From contig NZ_JAADJT010000004.1 in the NCBI RefSeq assembly GCF_011090165.1, positions 62,001 to 126,000 on the forward strand: DNA of 64,000 nt, written 5' to 3'. Source of the stretch: Duganella aceris. GTDB lineage: Bacteria; Pseudomonadota; Gammaproteobacteria; Burkholderiales; Burkholderiaceae_D. Positions 51,975 through 60,398 of this stretch are shown in pieces. The notes beneath the pieces were generated by a model. That model did no database searches, had not been told where the DNA came from, and worked only from the letters and a program-made list of their open reading frames with translations. Positions within the stretch are counted from its first letter, which is position 1, and the number at the start of each line of letters is the position of its first letter. The position numbers were made by a program, and so were the translations under genes.

Positions 51975-53771
51975 ATGACAACCCATGAAAACCACATGAT
52001 GCACACCACGATCCGACGCCTGGCATTGCTGTGCGCCTGCGCCAGCCTGGCCGCTTGCCAGTCGCAAGCGCCGCGCGACACCTACGACACCATCGGCCAG
52101 CAAGTCAAGGCGGCGGCGGCCCAGGCCAAGTCGCAGCCGGCCACCGACGCGGCGGTGCAGGCGGCGTTGCTGCCGCCGGTCAGCAGCATGGCGGCCGAAC
52201 TGCCGAAGGCGCGCGCGGTCATGGAGGAGCGCTTCAACGTGTCCTTCAACCAGGTGCCGGTGCAACAGTTCTTCAACTCCATCGCCACCGGCACCCGCTA
52301 CAACATGCTGGTCCACCCGGACGTCAGCGGCGTGATCACCGCCAACCTGAAGGACGTGACGCTGTTCGAGGCGCTGGACGCCGTGCGCGAAATGTACGGC
52401 TACGACTACAAGGTCGAAGGCACGCGCATCTACATCCGCCCGCTGACCATGCAGAGCCGTATCTTCCAGGTCAATTACCTGAGCGCGACGCGCAAGGGTT
52501 CGTCCAATGTGCGGGTGTCGTCGACGTCGGTGAACACGGTCGGCTCGACCACCTCCGGCCAGACCGGCAACGGCAGCAACGGCCAGAACAACCAGCCGCA
52601 GCAGCCGCAGCCGGGCCAGCAGGTCACCACCACGCTGGACGACGCCAGCAACGTCAAGACGTCCTCGTCCAGCGATTTCTGGTCCGAGCTCAAGGAGGCG
52701 CTGGTGGCCCTGGTCGGCGGCGTCGGCGACGGCCGCAGCGTGGTCATCAGCCCGCAGTCGGGCGTGGTCGTGGTGCGCGCCTTGCCTGAGCAGTTGCGCA
52801 GCGTCGAGCAGTATCTGAAGGCGACCCGGCTGGCGGTCGAGCGCCAGGTCATCCTGGAGGCGAAGATTCTCGAGGTGCAGCTGAACAGCGGCTACCAGAG
52901 CGGCATCAACTGGGCCTCGTTCGGCTCGTTCGGCAGCGGCAGTAAAAAACTGTCGACCGGCTTTATCGCGCCGGGCACCGGATTGTCGCCGCTGACGCCG
53001 GCCGGAGCGGCGACTTCGATGACCAGCGGCGGCACCATCGGCATCACGGCCACGCCGAGCCTGTCGCTGGCGAACGCGGCCAACAATGCCGGCTCGCTGT
53101 TCGGCCTGGCGTTCCAGACCAGTAATTTCGCCGCGATGATTTCCTTCCTGGAGTCGCAAGGCTCGGTGCACGTGCTGTCGAGCCCGCGTATCGCGACCAT
53201 GAACAACCAGAAGGCCGTGCTGAAGATCGGCACCGACGAGTTTTACGTGACCGGCGTCAGCACCACCACCAACTCCAACATCAGCGGCAACACCACCAGC
53301 CCGAACGTGACGCTGCAGCCGTTCTTCTCCGGCGTGGTGCTGGACGTGACGCCGCAGATCGATGAAGACGGCAACATCATGCTGCATGTGCACCCGTCGG
53401 TCAGCCAGGTGTCGACCATCAACAAAGTGGTCAACCTCGGCAGCGCCGGTTCGCTGCAACTGCCGCTGGCGGCGTCCAGCACTTCGGAAATGGACAGCAT
53501 GGTGCGCGGCCAGGACGGCCACATCGTCGCCATCGGCGGCCTGATGCGCCAGTCCAGCACCGCCGACACCAGCCAGCTGCCGGGCGCGGGCGACCTGCCG
53601 ATCGTCGGCGCGCTGTTCCGCAACACCGATCGCGGCACGCAGAAACGCGAGCTGGTGGTGCTGATCAAGCCGAGCATCGTCGATGGCGCGTCCAGCTATG
53701 CGCAGGATCTGGAGGATTCCAGCCGCCGCATCGAGCAGCTCGATCCGCGCCGCAACGGGGGAAGCCGCTAA
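51975..53771 (+). CDS. mshL: MSHA secretin MshL
   Basis: 598 residues. A lipobox 'ACASLAAC' gives Cys28 as lipidation site; in-frame ATGs at 51996/51999 would shorten the n-region. An STN/N0 domain ('VPVQQFFNSIATGTRYNMLVHPDV') is followed by the MshL signature 'FQVNYLSATRKGSSNVRVSS', an Asn/Gln/Gly-rich insertion (~195-215) and the secretin beta-barrel domain ending in 'VVLIKPSIVDG'. Forms the outer-membrane pore for the pilus. Same family as the secretin at 35883-37718. Confidence 0.92.
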   Translation: MTTHENHMMHTTIRRLALLCACASLAACQSQAPRDTYDTIGQQVKAAAAQAKSQPATDAAVQAALLPPVSSMAAELPKARAVMEERFNVSFNQVPVQQFFNSIATGTRYNMLVHPDVSGVITANLKDVTLFEALDAVREMYGYDYKVEGTRIYIRPLTMQSRIFQVNYLSATRKGSSNVRVSSTSVNTVGSTTSGQTGNGSNGQNNQPQQPQPGQQVTTTLDDASNVKTSSSSDFWSELKEALVALVGGVGDGRSVVISPQSGVVVVRALPEQLRSVEQYLKATRLAVERQVILEAKILEVQLNSGYQSGINWASFGSFGSGSKKLSTGFIAPGTGLSPLTPAGAATSMTSGGTIGITATPSLSLANAANNAGSLFGLAFQTSNFAAMISFLESQGSVHVLSSPRIATMNNQKAVLKIGTDEFYVTGVSTTTNSNISGNTTSPNVTLQPFFSGVVLDVTPQIDEDGNIMLHVHPSVSQVSTINKVVNLGSAGSLQLPLAASSTSEMDSMVRGQDGHIVAIGGLMRQSSTADTSQLPGAGDLPIVGALFRNTDRGTQKRELVVLIKPSIVDGASSYAQDLEDSSRRIEQLDPRRNGGSR

Positions 53772-54665
53772 ATGTATACGTCGCACTTCGGCTTGGGCGA
53801 GATGCCGTTCGGGATCACCCCGGATACCAGCTTTTTCTTCACCAGTCCGCATTCGCAGCAGGCGTTGAACACGCTGCTGGTGGCGGCCCGGAGCGGCGAA
53901 GGCTTCATCAAGATCACCGGCGAAGTGGGCACCGGCAAGACGCTGTTGTGCCGTAAATTCATTGCGACCCTGGGCGACGATTTCCACACGGCCTATATTC
54001 CCAATCCCTATCTGGAGCCGCGCACGCTGATGCTGGCCCTGGCCGACGAGCTGTCGCTGACGCTGGCGCGCGACGTCGATCAGCATCAGTTGCTGAAGTC
54101 GATCACGTTCCGGCTGATGGAGCTGGCGGCGCAGGGCAAGCAGGTGCTGCTGTGCCTGGACGAGGCGCAGGCGATTCCGGTGGAGAGCCTGGAAGCGCTG
54201 CGCCTGCTGACCAACCTGGAAACCGAAAAACGCAAGCTGCTGCAGATCGTGCTGTTCGGCCAGCCGGAGCTGAACCAGCATTTGCAGGCCAACTCGATAC
54301 GTCAATTGGCGCAGCGGATCACCTTCCATTACCATCTGGGGCCGTTGAACCGCGACGACATGGAATATTATCTGGCGCACCGCTTGCGTGTGGCCGGCTA
54401 CACCGGCAGCCGGCTGTTCAGCCGTGGCGCGCTCGACCGGCTGTTCAAGGCCAGTGGCGGCATTCCAAGGCTGGTCAATATCATGGCCAACAAGGCGCTG
54501 ATGCTGTGTTTCGGCGAAGGCAAGCAGCAGGTCACGCGGCGGCATGTGAACCTGGCCGCCAACGACACCGTCCCCGGAGGCAAGCATCGGCGCCTGACTT
54601 GGCTGGCGGCCGGGGTCAGCGTGCTGATCGCCGCCAGCGGACTGACGTGGGCGTTGACCAGATGA
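53772..54665 (+). CDS. mshM: MshM, ExeA-like AAA ATPase
   Basis: 297 residues starting 'MYTSHFGLGEMPFGITPDT', closely parallel to the second copy at 37792-38712. Walker A 'GEVGTGKT' at 50-57, Walker B 'VLLCLDEAQAI', and a C-terminal membrane helix (~274-295). Thought to assist secretin assembly. Follows mshL without a gap and overlaps mshN by 4 bases. Confidence 0.92.
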   Translation: MYTSHFGLGEMPFGITPDTSFFFTSPHSQQALNTLLVAARSGEGFIKITGEVGTGKTLLCRKFIATLGDDFHTAYIPNPYLEPRTLMLALADELSLTLARDVDQHQLLKSITFRLMELAAQGKQVLLCLDEAQAIPVESLEALRLLTNLETEKRKLLQIVLFGQPELNQHLQANSIRQLAQRITFHYHLGPLNRDDMEYYLAHRLRVAGYTGSRLFSRGALDRLFKASGGIPRLVNIMANKALMLCFGEGKQQVTRRHVNLAANDTVPGGKHRRLTWLAAGVSVLIAASGLTWALTR

Positions 54666-56005
54666 GCCTGATAAATAAAATGCTGCAGGATCTCGACGCG
54701 CGCGGCGGCGCCGGCGCGGCGCACGCGCCGGAGTTGAAGGCGGCGCCGCCGGCCGAGCGCCACCGGCAGCCGTTGGTGCTGGCCTGCGGTGGCGCTGCGC
54801 TGCTGGCGTTGGCTGCCGGTGGTTGGTATGGCTGGCAATACTGGCAGGGCCACGGCGTGGCGGCTGGTCCGGCGCCTGTTTCAACGCCTGTTTCGGCGCC
54901 GAAGCTGGCCGGCCAGCATGTGTCCGGGCAGCCGCCTCTCCAGCAGCCGAATGCCATCGCCGCGTCGCCCGAATCCGCCGTCGCCGCGCCGCATGCGGCC
55001 GATTCCGCCGTCGCTGCGCCGCATGCGGCCAATTCTGCCGTCGCTGCGCCGCATGCGGCCGATTACGCTTCGGCATCGCGTGCATCAGCAGCCGCCGCAT
55101 CGGCCTCGCCAGCGCCCGCCCTCGCTCCAGCAGCGTCGTCATCAGCGTCCGCCGCCGCGCACTCGCCGGCCGCATCGGCGCCCGTCACCGCTCCCTTGCC
55201 GGCGACATCGGCACCCGCCGCCGCATCCGACGTCGCGGCGCGGCACGAGCCGGCCTCGGCCGGCGCACCGGAACGGGACGCACGCATGAATTTGCCCGCC
55301 ATGCCCGGCGCCAAACGCGCGGCGCGCTCGGCTGCAGCAGAGTCGGACACTCCGGACCAGCCGGCGCCGGCGCCAGCTCGCTCGCGCAAGTCCGCCGCGC
55401 CCGCCGCCTCGGCCAACGGCGCTGTGAACGACCTGACGCCCAAGCAGATGGCGGAAAACACTTACCGTCGCGGCTTGACCTCGTTGCAGGAAGGCCGCGT
55501 CAGCAACGCGCTGACCGACCTGGAGAAAGCGGTGGAAATCGATCCGCGCAACGACGCCGCGCGCCAAACCTACGTCAGCCTGCTGTTGGAAAACAAGCGC
55601 AGCGACGACGCCATCCGCCAATTGCGTCTGGCGCTGGGCATCGACCCGCGCCAGCCCAGCCTGGCGATGGTGCTGGCGCGCTTGCAGTTGGAGAAGGGCG
55701 GCCCGGCATTGCAGACGCTGTTGACGACCTTGCCGTACGCCGGCAACAACGCCGAATACCACGGCTTCCTGGCCGGCGTGCTGCAACGCGAACAGCGTCA
55801 CACCGAAGCGGTGCAGCACTATCGCGACGCCTTGAGACTATCGCCGGGCAACGGTGTCTGGTGGATGGGCCTCGGCATTTCCCTGCAGGCCGGACAACAT
55901 CTGCCGGAAGCGCGCGACGCCTACACCCGCGCCCGCGCAGCCAACGGCCTGACGCCGGAACTGCAAGCCTTCATCGACCGCAAGCTGGAACAGCTGCCGC
56001 GCTAA
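54662..56005 (+). CDS. mshN: MshN, TPR membrane protein
   Basis: 447 residues: 'MSLINKMLQDLDARG' start typical of MshN, one membrane helix (~38-57), a long Ala/Pro/Ser-rich region (~70-255) containing three decapeptide repeats, and four or five TPR units (~265-445). The likely job is scaffolding between platform and secretin. The ATG overlaps mshM. Last gene of the MSHA locus; it meets the convergent HD-GYP-like gene after 3 bp. Confidence 0.85.
   Translation: MSLINKMLQDLDARGGAGAAHAPELKAAPPAERHRQPLVLACGGAALLALAAGGWYGWQYWQGHGVAAGPAPVSTPVSAPKLAGQHVSGQPPLQQPNAIAASPESAVAAPHAADSAVAAPHAANSAVAAPHAADYASASRASAAAASASPAPALAPAASSSASAAAHSPAASAPVTAPLPATSAPAAASDVAARHEPASAGAPERDARMNLPAMPGAKRAARSAAAESDTPDQPAPAPARSRKSAAPAASANGAVNDLTPKQMAENTYRRGLTSLQEGRVSNALTDLEKAVEIDPRNDAARQTYVSLLLENKRSDDAIRQLRLALGIDPRQPSLAMVLARLQLEKGGPALQTLLTTLPYAGNNAEYHGFLAGVLQREQRHTEAVQHYRDALRLSPGNGVWWMGLGISLQAGQHLPEARDAYTRARAANGLTPELQAFIDRKLEQLPR
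54971..55060 (+). repeat. Three tandem 30-bp repeats in mshN
   Basis: Three units starting at 54971, 55001 and 55031 encode 'SAVAAPHAAD/N'. They differ by only a few bases. In-frame unit length (30 bp) means copy-number change would lengthen or shorten the periplasmic spacer without breaking the gene. Confidence 0.9.
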
Positions 56006-56008
56006 GCA

Positions 56009-56962
56009 TCACAGGCTGGCGCGCGCACCCCAGATCTGCTTCATGCTGAAACGGGTGGACGCCTGGTCTTCGCTGAGCGCCTCGGCGATGCGCCATTCGC
56101 CGTCGCTCAGACAGCGCGGCTGGGCCGGCGTCAGCATTGCGCCGGACGGATCGCGCAGCGAGTGCACCTGCAAGCCATTGCTGCAGCCCTGGCGGCGGCT
56201 GACCACACCGATACCGCCATCGGCCAGCCGCACCAGGCAGCCCGGCGGAAAGTCGCCGAGCTCGCGTTGGAAATGCTCCAGCAGCTGCGGATCGCACGGC
56301 GCCGCCTTGTCCTCGGCCAGATTGCGCATCGCCCGATCCGGCAGCACCGACTTGCGGTAATTGCGCGCCGACACCTGCGCGCAATAGCGGTCCGCCAGGC
56401 TGAGCAGCTTGGCGTTCAGCGTCACCTCCGGGCTGGCGACGCCGGCCGGATAACCGCTGCCGTCATCGTTTTCATGGTGCAGCAGCACGCAGGAAATCCA
56501 TTCCTGGTCCTGCACTCCGGCATATTTGAGCAGATCCGCGCTTTCCTCGGGATGGCTGCGCACGATCGCCAACTCCTCGTTGCTGAGCGGGCTGCTCTTG
56601 TTCTGGAAGGACTCGTTGTGGCGCAGCATGCCGACGTTCATGGTCAGCGCGGCGGCGGTCACGGTCTGGATCTCGGCCGCGCTCTTACCCATGCGGCGCG
56701 CGATCACCACCGTCACCACGGCGGTCTCGATACAGTGCCGCACCGCGTAGGTGCCGGCGATCTGGCTGAGGAAGATGGTCGCCAGCGCGATGTCCGGATC
56801 GAGCTCGACCGCGTGAATGACGTCGCGCGCGATGTCGCGCAGCTCCGCTTCGGCGTTGCGCTCGGTGTGCAGCGTTTGCAGCAGGCGTTCCAGCCGCCGG
56901 TTGCTCTGGTTGAGCAGGTTCAGCACCGACGGTGACGCATCGACTTGATTGGTGTCGGACAT
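56009..56962 (-). CDS. Degenerate HD-GYP-domain protein
   Basis: 317 residues. The HD-GYP fold is recognisable from His76 ('YAVRHCIETA'), His137 ('RSHPEESADLL'), 'LLHHENDDGSGYP' (161-171) and Asp191 ('LADRYCAQ'). However, the defining HD dyad is replaced: where 'H-D-x-G-K' is expected it reads 'MNVGML' (Met108-Asn109). Metal binding and c-di-GMP hydrolysis are therefore doubtful; it may sense or bind the nucleotide instead. It lies tail-to-tail with mshN (3-bp gap), a suggestive neighbour for a c-di-GMP-controlled pilus. Confidence 0.82.
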   Translation of the reverse strand: MSDTNQVDASPSVLNLLNQSNRRLERLLQTLHTERNAEAELRDIARDVIHAVELDPDIALATIFLSQIAGTYAVRHCIETAVVTVVIARRMGKSAAEIQTVTAAALTMNVGMLRHNESFQNKSSPLSNEELAIVRSHPEESADLLKYAGVQDQEWISCVLLHHENDDGSGYPAGVASPEVTLNAKLLSLADRYCAQVSARNYRKSVLPDRAMRNLAEDKAAPCDPQLLEHFQRELGDFPPGCLVRLADGGIGVVSRRQGCSNGLQVHSLRDPSGAMLTPAQPRCLSDGEWRIAEALSEDQASTRFSMKQIWGARASL

Positions 56963-56976
56963 TTTGCGATCCCGAA

Positions 56977-58167
56977 TTAAACTTTGCCCAGCCGCTCCAG
57001 GGCGAGCGCCAGGGTCTCATCTCTTTTAGCGAAGCAGAAGCGGACGATGCCCGACTCCTTGCCTTGCTGGTAGAACGCCGACACCGGAATGGCCGCGACC
57101 TTGATTTCGGTGGTCAGCCACTCGGCGAACTCGGCTTCCGTCTGGGTCGAAATTTTATCGTAGCGCACGCACTGGAAATAGGTGCCGTCGGCGGGCATCA
57201 ATTCAAAGCGCGTGTTTTTCAGGCCGTCGCGGAACAGGTCGCGCTTGCGCTGGTAGAACGCCGGCAGTTCCAGGTACGGCTTCGGATCGGCCATGTAGCT
57301 GGCGATGCCGTGCTGCATGGGCGTGTTGATGCTGAATACGTTGTACTGGTGCACCTTGCGGAACTCGGCCGTCAGGCCGGCCGGCGCGGCGACGTAGCCG
57401 ATCTTCCAGCCGGTGACGTGGTAGGTCTTGCCGAAGCTGGAGACGACAAAGGCGCGCGCCGCCAGTTCCGGGTGGCGGCATACCGATTCGTGCCGCTGGC
57501 CGTCGTAGACCATGTGTTCGTAGACCTCGTCCGACAGGATCAGCACCTCGGTGCCGCGCACGATGTCGGCCAGCGCCTGCATGTCGGCGGCGCGCAGCAC
57601 GCTGCCGGTTGGATTGTGCGGGGTGTTGATAATGATCAGGCGGGTCTTGCCGTTGACGGCGGCCGCGACCTTGGACCACGGCACGCTATAGCCATCGGCG
57701 CCGAGCTCCATCTCCACCGACACCGGCACGCCGCCGGCCAGCGTCACCGCCGGCACGTAGCTGTCGTAGACCGGCTCGATGACGATCACCTCGTCGCCCG
57801 GATGGACGCAACACAGGATGGCCGTGGTCAGCGCCTGGGTGGCGCCGGCGGTCACGGTGATCTCGGTGTTGACGTCGTAGCGGTGGCCGTAGATGGCGGC
57901 GACCTTGTCGACGATGGCCTGACGCAGCACCGGCGCGCCGTGCATCATCGGGTATTGGTTGAAGTCGGCCTGCATGGCGTCGTTGACGGCCTGCAGCAGG
58001 CTGCGCTCGCAGCCGAAGTCGGGGAAGCCCTGGCCGAGGTTGACGGCGCCGGCTTGCGCCGCCAACGTCGACATGCGGGTGAAAACGGTGGTCCCGACGG
58101 CCGGCAGGCGGCTGGTGAGGACCGGGGTGACCGGATCGGTGCTCGGCGTGTTGTTGCGGCTGTTCAT
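56977..58167 (-). CDS. PLP-dependent aminotransferase (methionine aminotransferase YbdL-like)
   Basis: 396 residues, fold-type I class I/II aminotransferase. PLP-binding Lys in 'SSFGKTYHVTGWKIGY'; 'NTPHNPTGSVL' and 'VRFCFAKRDETL' are conserved substrate/PLP contacts; 'VNLGQGFPDF' marks the N-terminal arm. It best matches the YbdL/kynurenine-oxoglutarate type that uses methionine and related amino acids with 2-oxo acids. It lies 14 bp upstream of the HD-GYP-like gene on the same strand, so co-transcription is possible without an evident functional link. Confidence 0.87.
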   Translation of the reverse strand: MNSRNNTPSTDPVTPVLTSRLPAVGTTVFTRMSTLAAQAGAVNLGQGFPDFGCERSLLQAVNDAMQADFNQYPMMHGAPVLRQAIVDKVAAIYGHRYDVNTEITVTAGATQALTTAILCCVHPGDEVIVIEPVYDSYVPAVTLAGGVPVSVEMELGADGYSVPWSKVAAAVNGKTRLIIINTPHNPTGSVLRAADMQALADIVRGTEVLILSDEVYEHMVYDGQRHESVCRHPELAARAFVVSSFGKTYHVTGWKIGYVAAPAGLTAEFRKVHQYNVFSINTPMQHGIASYMADPKPYLELPAFYQRKRDLFRDGLKNTRFELMPADGTYFQCVRYDKISTQTEAEFAEWLTTEIKVAAIPVSAFYQQGKESGIVRFCFAKRDETLALALERLGKV

Positions 58168-58233
58168 GGCGACTTGGTAGTGGACAGAGAGCCTATTCTA
58201 GCGCAGGCCACCGGCTTGGTGTTGCCTTGATGC

Positions 58234-58674
58234 TCATTCCGCTTCGAGCGACCACGCCTCCGGCACCATCACCTTGAACATGCCGGCCTTGGCCAGGCGC
58301 CGCGCCAGTTTCAGCAGCGCCTTGTCCTTGGTGATCAGCACATCGGCGTTGGCGTCGCGCGCCAGTTCGAGGAATTTCTGATCGTCCTTGTCGGTGCAGA
58401 CCGGCAGCCGCACGCCCGATTCCGGCGGCGACACCACTTGAATCAGCTGGTCGAAGCGGGCGGACGCCAGCGGACGGCTGTCGTCGTCCAGCGGCAGGTG
58501 CTTGTAGTGCAGCACGATATTGTATTCGTCGCGGCAATCGGCGCGGGTGATGGCCTCGACCGCGCCGCTCTCGATGGCGCCCAGCAGTTCGCCCCAGCGC
58601 GGATCCTTGAAGACGAACAGGTCGAGGCAAACATTGGTGTCGATGACGATGCGTTTCTTAGGAACAGGTATCAT
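58234..58674 (-). CDS. PIN-domain protein (putative toxin component)
   Basis: 146 residues of the PIN_3-like family: '[11 protein letters not shown]' (Asp12), 'TRADCRDEY' (acidic residues), '[27 protein letters not shown]' (acidic cluster). Such domains are Mg-dependent RNases. No antitoxin gene adjoins it, and its flanks are housekeeping genes, so a solitary chromosomal PIN protein is more likely than an active toxin-antitoxin pair. No clear ribosome-binding site precedes the ATG. Confidence 0.85.
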   Translation of the reverse strand: MIPVPKKRIVIDTNVCLDLFVFKDPRWGELLGAIESGAVEAITRADCRDEYNIVLHYKHLPLDDDSRPLASARFDQLIQVVSPPESGVRLPVCTDKDDQKFLELARDANADVLITKDKALLKLARRLAKAGMFKVMVPEAWSLEAE

Positions 58675-58706
58675 GTGGGAAATCTTGTAAATGTTTTTGG
58701 AATCTT

Positions 58707-59477
58707 ATGCTGATAGTGCTTTCGCCCGCAAAAAGTCTCGACCTCGACACCCCGCCGACCACCAAGCTGCACACTCAACCGTCTTTTCTCGACCACTCCG
58801 AACAGCTGATCGGCCGTCTGCGCGAATTTTCGCCGGTGCAGATCGGCGAGCTGATGGACCTGTCCGATAATCTGTCTGCGCTCAACGTCGCCCGTTATGC
58901 GTCGTGGAGCAAGGATACTTCCGAAGGCCGCCAGGCCGTGATGGCCTTCAACGGCGACGTCTACGGCGGCCTCGACGCGCGCTCGCTGAAACCGGCGCAG
59001 CTGGCCTACGCGCAATCGCGCATCCGCATCCTGTCCGGTTTGTACGGCATGCTGCGGCCGTTGGACCTGATCCACCCGCACCGGCTGGAAATGGGCACCC
59101 GCCTGAGCAACCCGCGCGGCAAGGATCTGTACGCGTTCTGGGGCGAAACCATCACCCGGGCGCTGAACCAGCACGCGAGCGAGCAGGGCGCCGAAACGCT
59201 GGTCAACCTGGCGTCCGAGGAGTATTTCAAGTCGGTCAAACCCAAGCTGCTGGACGTGCCGGTGATCACGCCGCAGTTCGAGGACTGGAAAAACGGCAAG
59301 TACAAAATCATCTCGTTCTACGCCAAGCGCGCGCGCGGGCTGATGGCGCGCTACGCGGCGGTCAAGGGCATCACCGATCCGTTGAAGCTGAAGAAATTCA
59401 ACCTCGACGGCTATGCCTTCGACAAGAAGGATTCGGACGACAAGACCTGGATTTTCCGCCGTAAAGTGGCCGAGTAA
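58707..59477 (+). CDS. yaaA: YaaA family peroxide stress protein
   Basis: 256 residues matching YaaA/UPF0246 throughout: '[12 protein letters not shown]', '[11 protein letters not shown]', '[15 protein letters not shown]', 'MGTRL', '[11 protein letters not shown]', '[14 protein letters not shown]'. In E. coli YaaA lowers intracellular free iron and limits DNA damage during peroxide stress. Divergent from the PIN gene; followed by a strong terminator at 59495-59520. Confidence 0.95.
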   Translation: MLIVLSPAKSLDLDTPPTTKLHTQPSFLDHSEQLIGRLREFSPVQIGELMDLSDNLSALNVARYASWSKDTSEGRQAVMAFNGDVYGGLDARSLKPAQLAYAQSRIRILSGLYGMLRPLDLIHPHRLEMGTRLSNPRGKDLYAFWGETITRALNQHASEQGAETLVNLASEEYFKSVKPKLLDVPVITPQFEDWKNGKYKIISFYAKRARGLMARYAAVKGITDPLKLKKFNLDGYAFDKKDSDDKTWIFRRKVAE

Positions 59478-59494
59478 AACCGTGTAAATAATAA

Positions 59495-59520
59495 AAAACC
59501 GGGACCTGGGTCCCGGTTTT
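59495..59520. terminator. Bidirectional intrinsic terminator between yaaA and bamD
   Basis: AAAACCGGGAC and GTCCCGGTTTT are perfect 11-base arms with a CTGG loop. The A-tract on the left and T-tract on the right serve both strands, so it ends transcription of yaaA (plus) and bamD (minus). Confidence 0.92.
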
Positions 59521-59534
59521 AGCTCAGTTTCAGC

Positions 59535-60335
59535 TTAGTTCCAGAGTTTCCACCAGTGACGCTCGGCCTTTTTGCCTTCGTCCAGGAACTTGCTGGATGG
59601 GTAGTTCAGCTTGAATACGCGCATCGTATCGTCGCGCAATTCGGTCATGCCCAGCTTGTCGTAGCTGCGGATCATGATGAACAGCGCCTCTTCGATCGCC
59701 GGCGAGTCGCGGTAATCGTTCATGATGCCCATGGCGCGGTTGGCGGCAGCCAGATAGGCGCCGCGACGGTAGTAATAGCGCGCCACGTGCACTTCATACG
59801 ACGCCATCGCGTTCAGCAGATAACGCATACGGTCCAGCGAATCCGGCGTATACTTGCTGTTTGGGAACTTGACCACCAGTTCCTTGAACGCCGCATACGC
59901 TTCGCGCGTCGCTTTCGGGTCGCGTTCGGTGGCGTCCTGCTCGTAGATGAAGTTCAGGAAGCCGATCTGGTCGTTGAAGCTGACCAGGCCGCGCAGGTAG
60001 TACATGTAATCGACATTGGCGTGGTTCGGGTGCAGCTTGATGAAGCGCTCGACCGCCGCCAGGGCCTGGGCCTGATCCTGCGATTTGTAGTAGGCGTAGG
60101 CGATTTGCAGCTGCGCCTGCTGGGCGTAGGTGCCGAACGGATAGCTCGATTCCAGCTTTTCATACAACTGAATTGCACGTTCGTAGTGCTGACCTTCGAG
60201 TTCTTCGGTCGCCTCCGAGTATAATTTCGTAGCGCTCCAACCTTTCGTCTCGTCGGCTTTCTCAGAGAAAATGCCGCAAGCGGACAAACTAAGCAGAACA
60301 AACGTTGCTGCGACTACTGATAATTTTTTTTGCAT
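59535..60335 (-). CDS. bamD: Outer-membrane assembly lipoprotein BamD
   Basis: 266 residues from the ATG at 60335; a TTG at 60347 in frame would add four residues. Signal peptide with lipobox 'LLSLSAC' (Cys20), followed by TPR units ('LYSEATEELEGQHYERAIQLYEKLESSYPFGTYAQQ') in the YfiO/ComL arrangement. Essential partner of BamA in folding outer-membrane proteins, including secretins of the kind encoded in this window. Divergent from rluD, as in many betaproteobacteria. Confidence 0.95.
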   Translation of the reverse strand: MQKKLSVVAATFVLLSLSACGIFSEKADETKGWSATKLYSEATEELEGQHYERAIQLYEKLESSYPFGTYAQQAQLQIAYAYYKSQDQAQALAAVERFIKLHPNHANVDYMYYLRGLVSFNDQIGFLNFIYEQDATERDPKATREAYAAFKELVVKFPNSKYTPDSLDRMRYLLNAMASYEVHVARYYYRRGAYLAAANRAMGIMNDYRDSPAIEEALFIMIRSYDKLGMTELRDDTMRVFKLNYPSSKFLDEGKKAERHWWKLWN

Positions 60336-60354
60336 ATTGTTTTGCAAGAAGCTG

Positions 60355-60383
60355 TTTAACCAAAGTTTTACGAGGCTATTATA
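60355..60383. promoter_or_regulatory. Overlapping divergent promoters of bamD and rluD
   Basis: For rluD, TTTAAC (60355-60360) and TATTAT (60377-60382) are 16 bases apart. On the minus strand, TATAAT occupies 60378-60383 and points to bamD. Both lie in the palindrome GGCTATTATAGCC, so the two polymerases would compete for nearly the same -10 region. Confidence 0.55.
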
Positions 60384-60398
60384 GCCGATAGGATTACC

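Noticed and set aside
51492-55175. A 1227-codon open frame on the minus strand across mshJ-mshN
   Set aside because: It covers five convincing genes on the other strand and has the His/Arg/Gln/Asp-rich composition of antisense frames in this genome.
58234-58674. Toxin-antitoxin locus
   Set aside because: Only a PIN-domain gene is visible; the flanks hold no small antitoxin frame with a ribosome-binding site.
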